32,668 nt of DNA from Amycolatopsis keratiniphila subsp. keratiniphila (GTDB lineage: Bacteria > Actinomycetota > Actinomycetes > Mycobacteriales > Pseudonocardiaceae). A program made the position numbers and the translations under genes. The stretch spans positions 56,262 to 88,929 of the forward strand of contig NZ_LQMT02000031.1 of the NCBI RefSeq assembly GCF_001620365.2. The letters run 5' to 3'. The notes under the pieces were generated by a model, which saw nothing but the letters and a program-made list of their open reading frames with translations, did no database searches and was not told the origin of the DNA. Shown piece after piece: positions 14,804-22,056 of this stretch; the first letter of the stretch is position 1; the number at the start of each line of letters is the position of its first letter.

Positions 14804-14822
14804 GGTGCCGATCATCGGCACC
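14804..14822. promoter_or_regulatory. Perfect palindrome, candidate IclR operator 1
   Basis: GGTGCCGAT-C-ATCGGCACC is a perfect 19-bp dyad 21-39 bp upstream of the iclR-type start codon. In the absence of any T-tract and with no gene ending nearby, a protein-binding site is more likely than a terminator. Confidence 0.5.
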
Positions 14823-14826
14823 TGTT

Positions 14827-14839
14827 TCCGCTAAGCGGA
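14827..14839. promoter_or_regulatory. Second dyad, candidate IclR operator 2
   Basis: TCCGCT-A-AGCGGA, a perfect 13-bp dyad, starts 4 bp from the first palindrome. Short dyads with TCCGC/GCGGA arms are typical of IclR-family sites. Spacing between the two centres is 20 bp, close to two helical turns. Confidence 0.45.
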
Positions 14840-15015
14840 TTCGGACGTTAACAGTTCACCGGACCCTTGGGAAGGTTTCTTAACAAACTGACGACCGGAC
14901 AAGTTTTCCCAGCTCGCGGGCTTCCCGTCAAGATCACCGGTTTGGACCAATCCCTTCGGCGGGTCCGATTCGGCGTATGACATCAGGGGTCATTTTTCTG
15001 TTCACGGATATGAAA

Positions 15016-15047
15016 GAACCCTCGCCGGAAAATCGCGGCGAGGGTTC
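15016..15047 (-). terminator. Terminator after the CoA-binding protein gene
   Basis: Perfect 12-bp arms GAACCCTCGCCG (15016-15027) and CGGCGAGGGTTC (15036-15047) around an 8-nt loop. On the minus strand the hairpin is followed by TTTCAT, the closest approach to a T-tract in the window, 17 bp after the stop codon. Confidence 0.75.
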
Positions 15048-15063
15048 GGCCCGGGGTCCGTTT

Positions 15064-15471
15064 CTAACGCACCGAGAGATTCGCGACCGCTCGGACGACG
15101 GCGGTGCAGCGGTCTTCGACGTAGTCCAAACCGGCTTCTTCGGCGATCCGGCGGGACTCGGCGGAGACGATGCCCTGCTGGAGCCAAAGCGCCTTCGCGC
15201 CTATCGCGACGGCCTGTTCGGCGATCGGCGGAGTGTCTTCGGACGGACGGAAGACGTCGACCAGGTCGACGGGTTCCGGGATGTCGGTGAGCGAGCGATA
15301 GACCTTCTCGCCCAGCAGTTCGTCGGCCGACGGGTGGACGGGGATGATCCGGAACCCGTGTGCCTGCAGTACGGCGGCGACCCCGTGCGAGGCCTTGGCC
15401 GGATCGCGGCTCAGGCCCACGACGGCGATCGTCTTCGATCCGGCGAGGATCTCGGTGGCGCGATCGGTCAT
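15064..15471 (-). CDS. CoA-binding domain protein (YccU-like)
   Basis: A 135-aa single-domain protein with a Rossmann-type CoA-binding fold: KTIAVVGLSRDPAKASHGVA (13-32), FRIIPVHPSADELLGEKVY, VDLVDVFRPSEDTPPIAEQA and ALWLQQGIVSAESRRIAEEA. It matches the stand-alone proteins related to the N-terminal domain of succinyl-CoA synthetase alpha subunit. Ligand and cellular role are not established for most members. The ATG at 15471 gives the standard beginning MTDRATEILAGSK; the upstream match TACGGGG is a close, weak ribosome site. An 34-bp gap to the gene upstream allows co-transcription with it. Confidence 0.88.
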   Translation of the reverse strand: MTDRATEILAGSKTIAVVGLSRDPAKASHGVAAVLQAHGFRIIPVHPSADELLGEKVYRSLTDIPEPVDLVDVFRPSEDTPPIAEQAVAIGAKALWLQQGIVSAESRRIAEEAGLDYVEDRCTAVVRAVANLSVR

Positions 15472-15505
15472 ACCCCGTACAACCGCCACCGGCCCCGGGG
15501 AATTC

Positions 15506-16078
15506 CTAAAGCTTCCAGAGCCGCAGCCCGCGCACACGGTACACCGGCCAGACCACGTGCCAGAAGCGGCGCCGCAGGAAGACCGCGGAACAGGTGAGGA
15601 CACTGCGCGCGGATGTCGTCGCGACGTCGTGGCGGTCCGGCCAGATCTCGCCGTGCCGCCCGGCGGCGATCCGGAAGACGTTGACCAGGCCGCGGCCCTG
15701 CAGGTCGAACTTCGCGCCGGTGTCGCCGGAATCCGGGGTCAGGGAAGCGATCTCCGGCCCGAACGCGGCCGAGGGCGCCGGCCCCGCGTCGGCGGGGAGA
15801 TCACCGACGGTCGCCGACACGGCCTTGCCGTAGAGACGCCGGGTGTAGCGCTGGAGCAGCAGCCGCTCCCACAGCGGCAGGACCCGGCGGTGCTTGAGCA
15901 GCGCCGAACACTCCGCGTGCCCGATGGCGAAGATGTCGGTCAGCTCGTCGTAGGCGTTGTGCGCGGTGGGCTCGTTGAGGTGCACCCGCACCTCGTAACG
16001 GATGCGCGCGGTGAGCTCGTCGAGCTCCTCGCGACGGTCGATCCTGGCCTTCGCCCTGGAGAGCGCCCAATCGGACAT
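15506..16078 (-). CDS. Hypothetical protein, 190 aa
   Basis: I do not recognise this protein. It starts MSDWALSRAKARIDRREELD, with a charged helical N-terminus; the middle (DLPADAGPAPSAAFGPEIAS, LTPDSGDTGAKFDLQG) looks flexible. It ends with a basic, aromatic stretch RRRFWHVVWPVYRVRGLRLWKL that could lie at a membrane surface. Codon use is normal for the window. A TAGCCT hexamer stands 6 nt before the ATG (16085-16090, minus strand), and no Shine-Dalgarno is seen, so the mRNA may be leaderless. It may be transcribed together with the CoA-binding protein gene 34 bp downstream. Confidence 0.75.
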   Translation of the reverse strand: MSDWALSRAKARIDRREELDELTARIRYEVRVHLNEPTAHNAYDELTDIFAIGHAECSALLKHRRVLPLWERLLLQRYTRRLYGKAVSATVGDLPADAGPAPSAAFGPEIASLTPDSGDTGAKFDLQGRGLVNVFRIAAGRHGEIWPDRHDVATTSARSVLTCSAVFLRRRFWHVVWPVYRVRGLRLWKL

Positions 16079-16209
16079 GGGAGCAGGCTAGGTGATGATC
16101 GGGGTCGTGCGAGACCCTTTCGGCCTAATCTCGTCGTACCGGCCAGTGGAACGGCCGTCTTGTGCGGGCCGGAGTGACGGGGCAGAGTCCGACTGGTCGG
16201 AAGGAGCCC

Positions 16210-17007
16210 ATGGACGCCAGCACGCTGCAGGAGGCCGCGGCCGCGCTGCTCAGCGCGTACGAGACCGGTAAGCCGATCGCGCCCCTCATCGAGACCTATC
16301 CCGCCGCGACGCTGGAGGACGCGTACCGCGTCCAGCAGCGGCTCGTCCGGCACTGGGCCGAGCACGGCGACGGCGTGCGCGGGCACAAGGTCGGCCTCGC
16401 CTCCGCCGCCATGCAGCGGCAGATGGGGGTCGACCAGCCCGACTACGGCCATCTGACCGCTTCGATGTTCCACCTCGAACACCAGCCGATCCCGATCGGC
16501 GGATTCCTGCAGCCGAAGATCGAACCGGAGATCGCGTTCGTGCTCGGCTCGCGGCTGCGCGGCCCCGGCGTCACGGTGGCGGACGCGCTGCGGGCGGTGG
16601 ACTTCGTCGTCCCGGCGCTGGAGATCGTCGATTCCCGGATCCGGGACTGGAAGATCAGCATCGTCGACACCATCGCGGACAACGCGTCTTCGGGCGGTGT
16701 CGTCCTCGGCAGCAGGCCGACCGCGATCGGCGACATCGACCTGCGGCTGGTGGGCTGTGTCCTGCACCAGAACGGCGAGATCGCGGCGACCGGCGCCGGT
16801 GGCGCGGTGCTCGGTTCGCCGGTGAACGCGCTGGTCTGGCTCGCGAACACGGTCGGCCCGCTCGGTGTCGCGCTCGAACCGGGGCATGTCGTGCTGCCGG
16901 GTTCGATGACGCGGGCGATCCCGGTGAATCCGGGTGACACCGTCGTCGCGACGATGGCGGGGCTCGGCAGTGTGACCGCGAAGTTCTCCGGGGAGGAACG
17001 GCCGTGA
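16210..17007 (+). CDS. 2-oxopent-4-enoate hydratase family protein (MhpD/DmpE-like)
   Basis: A 265-aa enzyme of the fumarylacetoacetate-hydrolase-related hydratases, which add water to 2-hydroxypenta-2,4-dienoate in catechol meta-cleavage. Seen: the metal site KIEPEIAFVLG with Glu105 and Glu107, and LEIVDSRIRDWK with Glu138. Their spacing equals that of Glu106, Glu108 and Glu139 of E. coli MhpD. Also seen are GHKVGLAS, IADNASSGGVVLG and the C-terminal VNPGDTVVATMAGLGSV. The ATG at 16210 has GGAAGGAG right upstream; the in-frame ATG at 16162 is rejected for lacking one. It overlaps the next gene by 4 bp. Hydratase versus decarboxylase cannot be settled from sequence alone. No ring-cleavage dioxygenase, aldolase or acylating dehydrogenase of the pathway is adjacent. 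Confidence 0.85.
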   Translation: MDASTLQEAAAALLSAYETGKPIAPLIETYPAATLEDAYRVQQRLVRHWAEHGDGVRGHKVGLASAAMQRQMGVDQPDYGHLTASMFHLEHQPIPIGGFLQPKIEPEIAFVLGSRLRGPGVTVADALRAVDFVVPALEIVDSRIRDWKISIVDTIADNASSGGVVLGSRPTAIGDIDLRLVGCVLHQNGEIAATGAGGAVLGSPVNALVWLANTVGPLGVALEPGHVVLPGSMTRAIPVNPGDTVVATMAGLGSVTAKFSGEERP

Positions 17008-17765
17008 GCCTTGACGTGCGCGAGACGGCGGAAGCCCTGCTGTCCGGGGAAGAACGCGAACCGCTGACCGACGCGTGGCCGGAGCTGGACGTCGACACCG
17101 CGTACGCGATCCAGGACGAGGCACTCCGGCTCAGGCTGGAGCGCGGCGAAACGCTGATCGGCGTCAAGCTCGGCCTGACCTCGCGGGTGAAGCAGCAGCG
17201 CATGGGCATCGACTCGCCGTTGCTCGCGTGGCTCACCGACGCGTTGGTGCTCCCCGCCGGGGTGCCGGTGCCGTCGCTGCTCCATCCGCGTGCCGAGCCG
17301 GAGCTGGTTTTCGTTCTGGGACAACGTCTTTCGGGGCCTGGCGTGACCGCGGCGACCGCGATGGCGGCGGTGGACCGGGTCTACGGCGGCATCGAGATCA
17401 TCGACAGCCGCTACCGCGACTATCGCTTCGAACTGCCGGACGTCGTGGCGGACAACGGTTCTTCCGCCTACGTCACGCTCGGTCCGGTGGGCGCACAGCC
17501 GTCTTCGCTGGATCTCTCGCTGGAGGCGGCCCTACTGGAAGTCGACGGGGCGATCGTCGACACCGCCACCGGGGCGGCGGTGCTGGGGCATCCGGCGGAG
17601 GCGCTGGCGCTGGCGGCCAACGTCCTCGGCGCGCGCGGGCGCGCGCTGGAGCCGGGCTGGCTCGTGTTCACCGGCGGGATGACCGACGCGGTCGACGTGG
17701 GGCCGGGTGCCCGGGTGGCGGCGCATTTCTCGAATCTGGGCTCGGTCACGCTCGCCGGGGCTTGA
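17004..17765 (+). CDS. 4-oxalocrotonate decarboxylase-like / hydratase family protein
   Basis: A 253-aa paralogue of the upstream gene. It keeps the metal residues in RAEPELVFVLGQ (Glu98, Glu100) and IEIIDSRYRDYRF (Glu131), with identical spacing to the neighbour, plus GVKLGLTS, VADNGSSAYVTLG and a C-terminal MTDAVDVGPGARVAAHFSNLGSV. In Pseudomonas dmp/xyl pathways the hydratase (DmpE/XylJ) and decarboxylase (DmpH/XylI) are paralogues that form a complex. Two overlapping genes of this family therefore suggest such a pair. The GTG start overlaps the previous stop in GTGA, the arrangement for translational coupling. Which copy has which activity is not decided. Confidence 0.8.
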   Translation: MSLDVRETAEALLSGEEREPLTDAWPELDVDTAYAIQDEALRLRLERGETLIGVKLGLTSRVKQQRMGIDSPLLAWLTDALVLPAGVPVPSLLHPRAEPELVFVLGQRLSGPGVTAATAMAAVDRVYGGIEIIDSRYRDYRFELPDVVADNGSSAYVTLGPVGAQPSSLDLSLEAALLEVDGAIVDTATGAAVLGHPAEALALAANVLGARGRALEPGWLVFTGGMTDAVDVGPGARVAAHFSNLGSVTLAGA

Positions 17766-17802
17766 CGTCGGCGCGGCCTCGACTGTCTTCGCAGGGTGGC
17801 GT

Positions 17803-17855
17803 GTTGCGAAAGCCACTTTCGCAACCTTCAACGTTGCGAAAGTGGCTTTCGCAAC
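17803..17855. repeat. Perfect 23-bp inverted repeat with self-palindromic arms
   Basis: Arms 17803-17825 and 17833-17855 are perfectly complementary across a 7-nt loop CTTCAAC. Each arm is itself a dyad: GTTGCGAAAG, three bases, CTTTCGCAAC. The 10-base word is thus present four times and can form one long hairpin or two short ones. It lies between convergent genes (stops at 17765 and 17895), so bidirectional termination is plausible, though no T-tract follows on either strand. Confidence 0.9.
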
Positions 17856-17894
17856 GTCAGCTGGCGGCGCTCTGAAAGCCCGCCACGGCTTGCC

Positions 17895-18773
17895 TCATCT
17901 CTCGATGACGTCGGCGCGGTCGGCCGTCCGGAGCAGGCCGCGCGTCAGCCGGGGCCAGATCGCGCGCGGCAGGTCGTGACCCATGCCGGCGACGATGTCC
18001 ACTTCGGACTCCCGCAGTGCGCGGGCCGTCGCCCGGCCGCCGGAAACGTGCACGAGCGGATCCTTCGAACCGTGCACGACGAGCGCGGGTACGTCGAGTT
18101 TCCGCAGCGCGCGGAAGCGGTCCCGGCTCGAAACGATCGCCGCCAGCTGCCGAGCCGTCCCGCCGGGGTTGACGCCACGATCGAACGACCGCTCCGCGCG
18201 CTCGCGCATCCGGGCCTCGTCGAAGGGGTAACCGGGCGAGCCGATCACGCGGAACGTGCGCACGAGTTGCTCGACGTACTCCTCCCGGCCGCGCGGGGGC
18301 GCCGAAAGCAGCATCGCCATCGCCTTGGCGCTCGGCCGCCCGACGAACCGGTTGCCGGTGGTCGACATGATCGACGTCAGCGACCGCACCCGTGATGGAT
18401 ACTCGATGGCCAGCGTCTGCGCGACCATCCCGCCCATCGACGCGCCCACGACGTGCGCGCTCGCGACACCGAGCTCGGTCAGCAGCCCGGCGGCGTCGCC
18501 CGCCATGTCCGCCAAGGAATACGGCGCCGTGCGCAAGGCGTACGCGAGCGGCAGGTTCACCCGGCCGGTCATCCGGCTGGACCGGCCGGCGTCGCGGTTG
18601 TCGTAGCGGATGACGAAGAACCCCTCGGCCGCGAGGTTCTCGCAGAGTTCGTCGTCCCACCAGATCATCTGGGAGGCCAGGCCCATGATCATCAGCAGCG
18701 GCCTGCCGTCCGGCGAGCCGAACGTCTCGTGGCACAGCTGGACGCCGTTCACCTCGGCGATCTTCTCCGGCAT
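17895..18773 (-). CDS. Alpha/beta hydrolase
   Basis: A 292-aa alpha/beta-hydrolase-fold protein. Landmarks: RPLLMIMGLASQMIWWDD (oxyanion region), FFVIRYDNRDAGRSS, the nucleophile elbow HVVGASMGGMVAQ, the acid region ALVVHGSKDPLVHV and the histidine in VAGMGHDLP. The pattern resembles RdmC-type methylesterases and related hydrolases of secondary metabolism, but the substrate cannot be inferred. The ATG at 18773 is 13 bp after the ABC transporter stop; a GTG directly before it is the alternative. Close spacing suggests co-transcription with the transporter. No Shine-Dalgarno is evident, so it may depend on coupling. Confidence 0.88.
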   Translation of the reverse strand: MPEKIAEVNGVQLCHETFGSPDGRPLLMIMGLASQMIWWDDELCENLAAEGFFVIRYDNRDAGRSSRMTGRVNLPLAYALRTAPYSLADMAGDAAGLLTELGVASAHVVGASMGGMVAQTLAIEYPSRVRSLTSIMSTTGNRFVGRPSAKAMAMLLSAPPRGREEYVEQLVRTFRVIGSPGYPFDEARMRERAERSFDRGVNPGGTARQLAAIVSSRDRFRALRKLDVPALVVHGSKDPLVHVSGGRATARALRESEVDIVAGMGHDLPRAIWPRLTRGLLRTADRADVIER

Positions 18774-18786
18774 CACGCCAGTGTGC

Positions 18787-20703
18787 CTACTCGCCGCGAT
18801 ACGCGCGAGCCTGGATTTCGTAAAGTTCGTGGTAGAGCCCTCCTTCCTCGATGAGTTCGGCGTGCGTGCCCTGCTCGATCAGCCGCCCCTTCTCCAGCAC
18901 CAGGATCCGGTCCGCGGAACGGATGTTGGCCAGCCGGTGGGTCACCAGGATCGTCGTGCGCCTGCTCGCGTGCCGCAGACCGGCGAAGACCCGGGCCTCG
19001 GCCTTCGCGTCGAGCGCGGCCGTCGGCTCGTCGGCGACCAGGACGGCGGCGTCGCGGTAGATCCCGCGGGCGATCCCCATCCGCTGCCATTGCCCGCCCG
19101 AGAGGTCCTGCCCGTCGTCGAACTTCTTGGACAGCACCGTCTTCTCCTTGGCGGGCAAGGATTCGATCACCTCGTCGGCGCCGGAGGAGGTGATCGCGTC
19201 CTGCCAGGCGACTCGCTCCGGATCGTCTCGGCCGAGCCTGCCGACGGTCACGTTGTGCTCCGCGGTCATCGGCCATTCGGCGGGATCCTGGGCGATCACC
19301 GCGATGTTCGCGTGCACGGACTCGTGATCCGCGCCCGCGAGATCGACGTCGTCCCAGTACACCTTTCCTTCCGTGGGCGGGTAGAGCCCGGTGAGCAGTT
19401 TGCCGAGCGTGGTCTTGCCCGAACCGTTCTCGCCGACGAGGGCGATCACCTCGCCGCGCCGGATGGTCAGCGAAACCTCGCGCAGTGCCGGGGTTTCCTG
19501 GCCGGGATAGGTGAACCCGACACTCTCCAGCCGGATCTCCGCGGGGTCTTCGGGAGCGGCGACGCCACCCTTCACCGGGCCGCGTTTCACGGATTCCACG
19601 AGCAAGCGCTGGAAGAAGGCGATGTAGAAGGACTCCTCGTACAGCGAGTTCACCGCGTGCATCGTGATGGACAGCGAATTCGACGCCGTCCGCATGGCGA
19701 GCGCGGCCGTCCCGGCGAGGGCGAGCTCCATCTGCCCGCCGTAGAGCAGGAGACCGAGCACCAGATAAGCGATCGCGGTGCCCACCCCGGCCGCCGCGCG
19801 TCCGGCCAGGCGGACCATGTTGCTGCGATGCGCGAGCCGGACCTCTTCGCGCATCAGGCTTTCGGTGATCCGCCGGTACTCCCGGAGCAAGGGCTCCTGC
19901 AGGGTGAGGGCATGCCGTTCAAGGGCGAACTGGCGCCACGTGGCGACCTCTTCGACGATCCCTTTCCGGATGTTGCGGCCGACGGTGTCGAGGTAATGCC
20001 GGTAGTTCAGGCGCGCGACCTTCGCCGCCGCCCAGCCGTCGGCCACCGCGGCGAGCAGCAGCACCGGCGCGAGCCACGGGTTGAGCAGACCCGCCGCCAC
20101 CAGCGCGGCGACCAGCGAGATCAGCGCCGACGTCAGATCCGCGAGCCAGCGCAGGCTCATCTCGATCGACCGGACCCCGTACCGCGCGCCCTGCCTGGCC
20201 AGCTCCCGGAAATCGGCGTCCTCGAAGGCCAGCAGCCGCACCCGGACCATCGCGGCGGTGACCTCGTCGCCCGCCGAAGTCACGATCCGCGGCCGGAGCG
20301 CGCCCTCGACCGCGGCCACCGCCGTGTCGAGCAGCGCGCGCAAGCCATACGTGCCGACGACGACCACCAGCGCGGGCAGCGACTGCAGCACGCGTTCCGG
20401 CGTCGGCCCGCTCTCCAGCAGCGCGATGAACACGTTCGCCGTGGCCAGCAGGCCGAACGCCGTGACACAGCCGGAAAGCAGGTGGACGACGCCGGCGAGC
20501 AGGGTCAGCCGCGGCGAGGTCCGCCACGCCAGCCGCAGCACGATGGCCACGGCGGACGGGAGCGTGCGGATGGCCTTGACCATCCCCGCTTCGGCCACGG
20601 TCTCGTCGACCGCGGCCCACTCGGGCATCTTGAGGTTCTCGACCCCGATCAGGGGCACGGTCGTTTCGGGCACTCCTCCTTCTCTACGCGCACCCACCGA
20701 CAT
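18787..20703 (-). CDS. ABC transporter, fused permease and ATPase
   Basis: A half-transporter of about 638 aa, expected to dimerise and export its substrate. Residues about 50-370 form the six-helix membrane domain, with a long soluble start. The ATPase domain has GENGSGKTT (Walker A, about 424), AQDPAEWPMT (Q-loop), LSGGQWQRMGIARG (signature, about 534), VLVADEPTAALDA (Walker B) and VTHRLANIRSAD (H-loop), all intact. The substrate is unknown. Start is uncertain. ATG at 20703 has no Shine-Dalgarno. A GTG at 20673 sits one or two bases after AAGGAGG, too close to be ideal. The upstream in-frame ATG at 20742 is least likely. It precedes an alpha/beta hydrolase gene by 13 bp. Confidence 0.9.
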   Translation of the reverse strand: MSVGARREGGVPETTVPLIGVENLKMPEWAAVDETVAEAGMVKAIRTLPSAVAIVLRLAWRTSPRLTLLAGVVHLLSGCVTAFGLLATANVFIALLESGPTPERVLQSLPALVVVVGTYGLRALLDTAVAAVEGALRPRIVTSAGDEVTAAMVRVRLLAFEDADFRELARQGARYGVRSIEMSLRWLADLTSALISLVAALVAAGLLNPWLAPVLLLAAVADGWAAAKVARLNYRHYLDTVGRNIRKGIVEEVATWRQFALERHALTLQEPLLREYRRITESLMREEVRLAHRSNMVRLAGRAAAGVGTAIAYLVLGLLLYGGQMELALAGTAALAMRTASNSLSITMHAVNSLYEESFYIAFFQRLLVESVKRGPVKGGVAAPEDPAEIRLESVGFTYPGQETPALREVSLTIRRGEVIALVGENGSGKTTLGKLLTGLYPPTEGKVYWDDVDLAGADHESVHANIAVIAQDPAEWPMTAEHNVTVGRLGRDDPERVAWQDAITSSGADEVIESLPAKEKTVLSKKFDDGQDLSGGQWQRMGIARGIYRDAAVLVADEPTAALDAKAEARVFAGLRHASRRTTILVTHRLANIRSADRILVLEKGRLIEQGTHAELIEEGGLYHELYEIQARAYRGE

Positions 20704-20815
20704 TTCCGAGAGCCGAAGCGGTGCTCGGCGCCGGTCCTTCACGTACTTGGGAAGAAAGTGCGTCGGCAGCCCTTGTGACTACTGGTGCATGTGGCGTGAA
20801 CGTGGCGATCGCCCG

Positions 20816-20870
20816 GTCCGTGAGGGCCTCCTTGAAGGACCCAGAGTCCCTCAAGGAGGCCTTCACGGAC
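20816..20870. repeat. Inverted repeat, GTGAAGGCCTCCTT family
   Basis: Arms 20816-20839 and 20847-20870 pair over 24 bp with two mismatches, loop CCCAGAG. The outer end is GTCCGTGA / TCACGGAC and the centre GGCCTCCTTGA / TCAAGGAGGCC. The same word occurs in the geosmin-synthase downstream region (2634-2648) and, decayed, at 20996-21025. Confidence 0.85.
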
Positions 20871-20931
20871 TTGCCTTCTCAGAGTCGCGGCTCGATGCGG
20901 CGCCGAGACAACGCAGTCCTCATTCAGTGCG

Positions 20932-20978
20932 CCCAATGTGGCATCGGAGACGCTCAGCGTCCCCAATGCCACATTGGG
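20932..20978. repeat. Inverted repeat, CCCAATGTGGCAT family
   Basis: Arms 20932-20953 and 20957-20978 pair over 22 bp with two mismatches and a 3-nt loop. The apex GACGC-TCA-GCGTC is a perfect dyad; the base is CCCAATGTGGCAT / ATGCCACATTGGG. Confidence 0.85.
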
Positions 20979-20995
20979 TGCCCTCGTCCGCCGGA

Positions 20996-21025
20996 ACCTG
21001 AGGGAGGTTTAACGGACTTGCCTGC
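20996..21025. repeat. Decayed single arm of the GTGAAGGCCTCCTT repeat
   Basis: TGAGGGAGGTTTAACGGAC followed by TTGCCT aligns with TCAAGGAGGCCTTCACGGAC followed by TTGCCT at 20851-20876, with several substitutions and one deletion. The shared flank beyond the palindrome (TTGCCT) argues for common origin rather than chance. Confidence 0.5.
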
Positions 21026-21065
21026 CTAGCCCTCACAGCCAGTCAGCATCGCTACGCAGAGTGCA

Positions 21066-21112
21066 GGGTGTGTGGAAATAGGGACACTCAACGTCCCTAT
21101 TTCCACACACCC
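21066..21112. repeat. Perfect 20-bp inverted repeat, GGTGTGTGGAAATAGGGAC family
   Basis: Arms 21066-21085 and 21093-21112 are perfectly complementary, with a 7-nt loop ACTCAAC. The apex GGGAC/GTCCC resembles that of the repeat at 20932-20978 (GGAGACGC/GCGTCCCC). The loop resembles CTTCAAC at 17826-17832. It lies 54 bp upstream of the small membrane protein gene. Confidence 0.9.
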
Positions 21113-21129
21113 CGCCTTGGGCTACTCTC

Positions 21130-21154
21130 TCGCTAGAGCGATCTATCAAATCGC
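21130..21154. promoter_or_regulatory. Overlapping short dyads before the membrane protein gene
   Basis: TCGCT-AG-AGCGA (21130-21141) overlaps GCGAT-CTATCAA-ATCGC (21138-21154). They end 12 bp before the ATG at 21167, a usual place for a repressor operator. No cognate regulator is identifiable. Confidence 0.35.
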
Positions 21155-21166
21155 AAGGGGGCGAAC

Positions 21167-21598
21167 ATGGAAGCTCTGCAAGCCCGCGGTCTCACCGCGC
21201 TACGCCTGATCCTGGCCTTCACGCTGCTGACCACCACGTTGCACTACGCGCACAACGTGGTCAGGGCGGCGGACTACCCGCAGGTCGAGGGGATTTCGGT
21301 GGGGGCCGCCGCCGCCTTGGTCGTCGTCGCGTACGTCCTCTTCACCGCGTTCGGCGCCGCCGGCTACCGCGACTACCTGCGCGGACGTTACTGGCGGGCG
21401 CTCGCGTTCCTGATGGTCTACTCGTTGTCCGGTCTCGCGAGCCTCGGTCACTTCCTGATCGCCGTGCCGCGGATCCCGGCCTTCTGGTTCGCCACGATCT
21501 ACACCGACCTGGCCGCGGCGCTGCTGCTGTGGGCCTTCGTGACCTGGGCGGCGACGAAGCTCAACCGCGTTCCCGTGGCGGTCGGCTCCCATACGTGA
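21167..21598 (+). CDS. Small four-helix membrane protein, function unknown
   Basis: A 143-aa protein with four hydrophobic segments: about 12-30, 45-68, 77-98 and 107-131. The first loop carries HYAHNVVRAADYP and a later helix has LGHFLIAVPRIPAFW, so His and Pro residues recur near the membrane faces. I do not recognise a named family. The ATG at 21167 follows AAGGGGGCG, an acceptable ribosome site. Its 3' end overlaps the minus-strand cupin gene by 38 bp, so the two transcripts are antisense at their ends. Confidence 0.8.
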   Translation: MEALQARGLTALRLILAFTLLTTTLHYAHNVVRAADYPQVEGISVGAAAALVVVAYVLFTAFGAAGYRDYLRGRYWRALAFLMVYSLSGLASLGHFLIAVPRIPAFWFATIYTDLAAALLLWAFVTWAATKLNRVPVAVGSHT

Positions 21599-22037
21599 TG
21601 CGGTGGGGCGCGGCGACCCGGTTGATCTTCACCGGGTCGATCGCACCTTCGGTGAAGACGGCCGGTCCCGCCTCGAAGAGGTCTTCCAGGTAGTGCTCCC
21701 AGCCGCCGGGGGACGAGATCTGCAGAACCCGCGGCGGCTCGGAGACGCGGCGCAAGGCATGGGGAACTCCGCGCGGTAGCAGGACAAAAGTGCCCTTCGT
21801 CGCGATATGGGTCTCGTCGTCGAAATCGATCCCCAGTTCGCCTTCGAGGACGTAGATGCACTCGTCGGCCTCGTGGTGCACATGCCGCGGGATGTCCATG
21901 GCGACGGTGACTTCGAGCAGCGAGAACCTCGTCTCGGTGTCCTCGGTCATCGCCTTGACGCTGAACGCGGGCGGCAGCGGTACGCGGCCGGGCCGGGCTT
22001 CGCCGGGTTTGAGCAGGAGAAATCGGTCCTTCGACAT
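21561..22037 (-). CDS. Cupin-domain protein
   Basis: A 158-aa single cupin barrel. Motif 1 is IPRHVHHEADECIYVLEGEL, with two His and a Glu as metal ligands, and motif 2 is KGTFVLLPRGVPHALRRVS with the final His. It probably binds a divalent metal; such proteins range from dioxygenases to sugar isomerases, and the reaction here is unknown. The ATG at 22037 is 60 bp from the TTG of a divergent TetR-type gene, and a perfect 19-bp palindrome lies between them, so it is probably the direct target of that repressor. AAGGG lies about 10 bp upstream of the start. Confidence 0.87.
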   Translation of the reverse strand: MSKDRFLLLKPGEARPGRVPLPPAFSVKAMTEDTETRFSLLEVTVAMDIPRHVHHEADECIYVLEGELGIDFDDETHIATKGTFVLLPRGVPHALRRVSEPPRVLQISSPGGWEHYLEDLFEAGPAVFTEGAIDPVKINRVAAPHRITYGSRPPRERG

Positions 22038-22056
22038 GCTATGCTGCCCTTCAATC

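Larger units (their letters stand above)
20704..21166. other. 463-bp divergent intergenic region with three long palindromes
   Basis: No gene is visible. The region separates the divergent ABC transporter (-) and small membrane protein (+) genes. It contains hairpins at 20816-20870, 20932-20978 and 21066-21112, a single-arm remnant at 20996-21025, and overlapping short dyads at 21130-21154 next to the membrane protein gene. No convincing promoter hexamer pair was found for either gene; TACTCT (21123-21128) is a possible -10. Confidence 0.7.

Noticed and set aside
14804..14839. Terminator
   Set aside because: The dyads lie upstream of the regulator start, no gene ends close by on the relevant strand, and no T-tract follows; operators are more likely.
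18610..20778. 722-residue plus-strand open frame
   Set aside because: It is antisense to the ABC transporter, whose Walker, signature and H-loop motifs are intact; the plus frame is rich in Arg, His and Gly.
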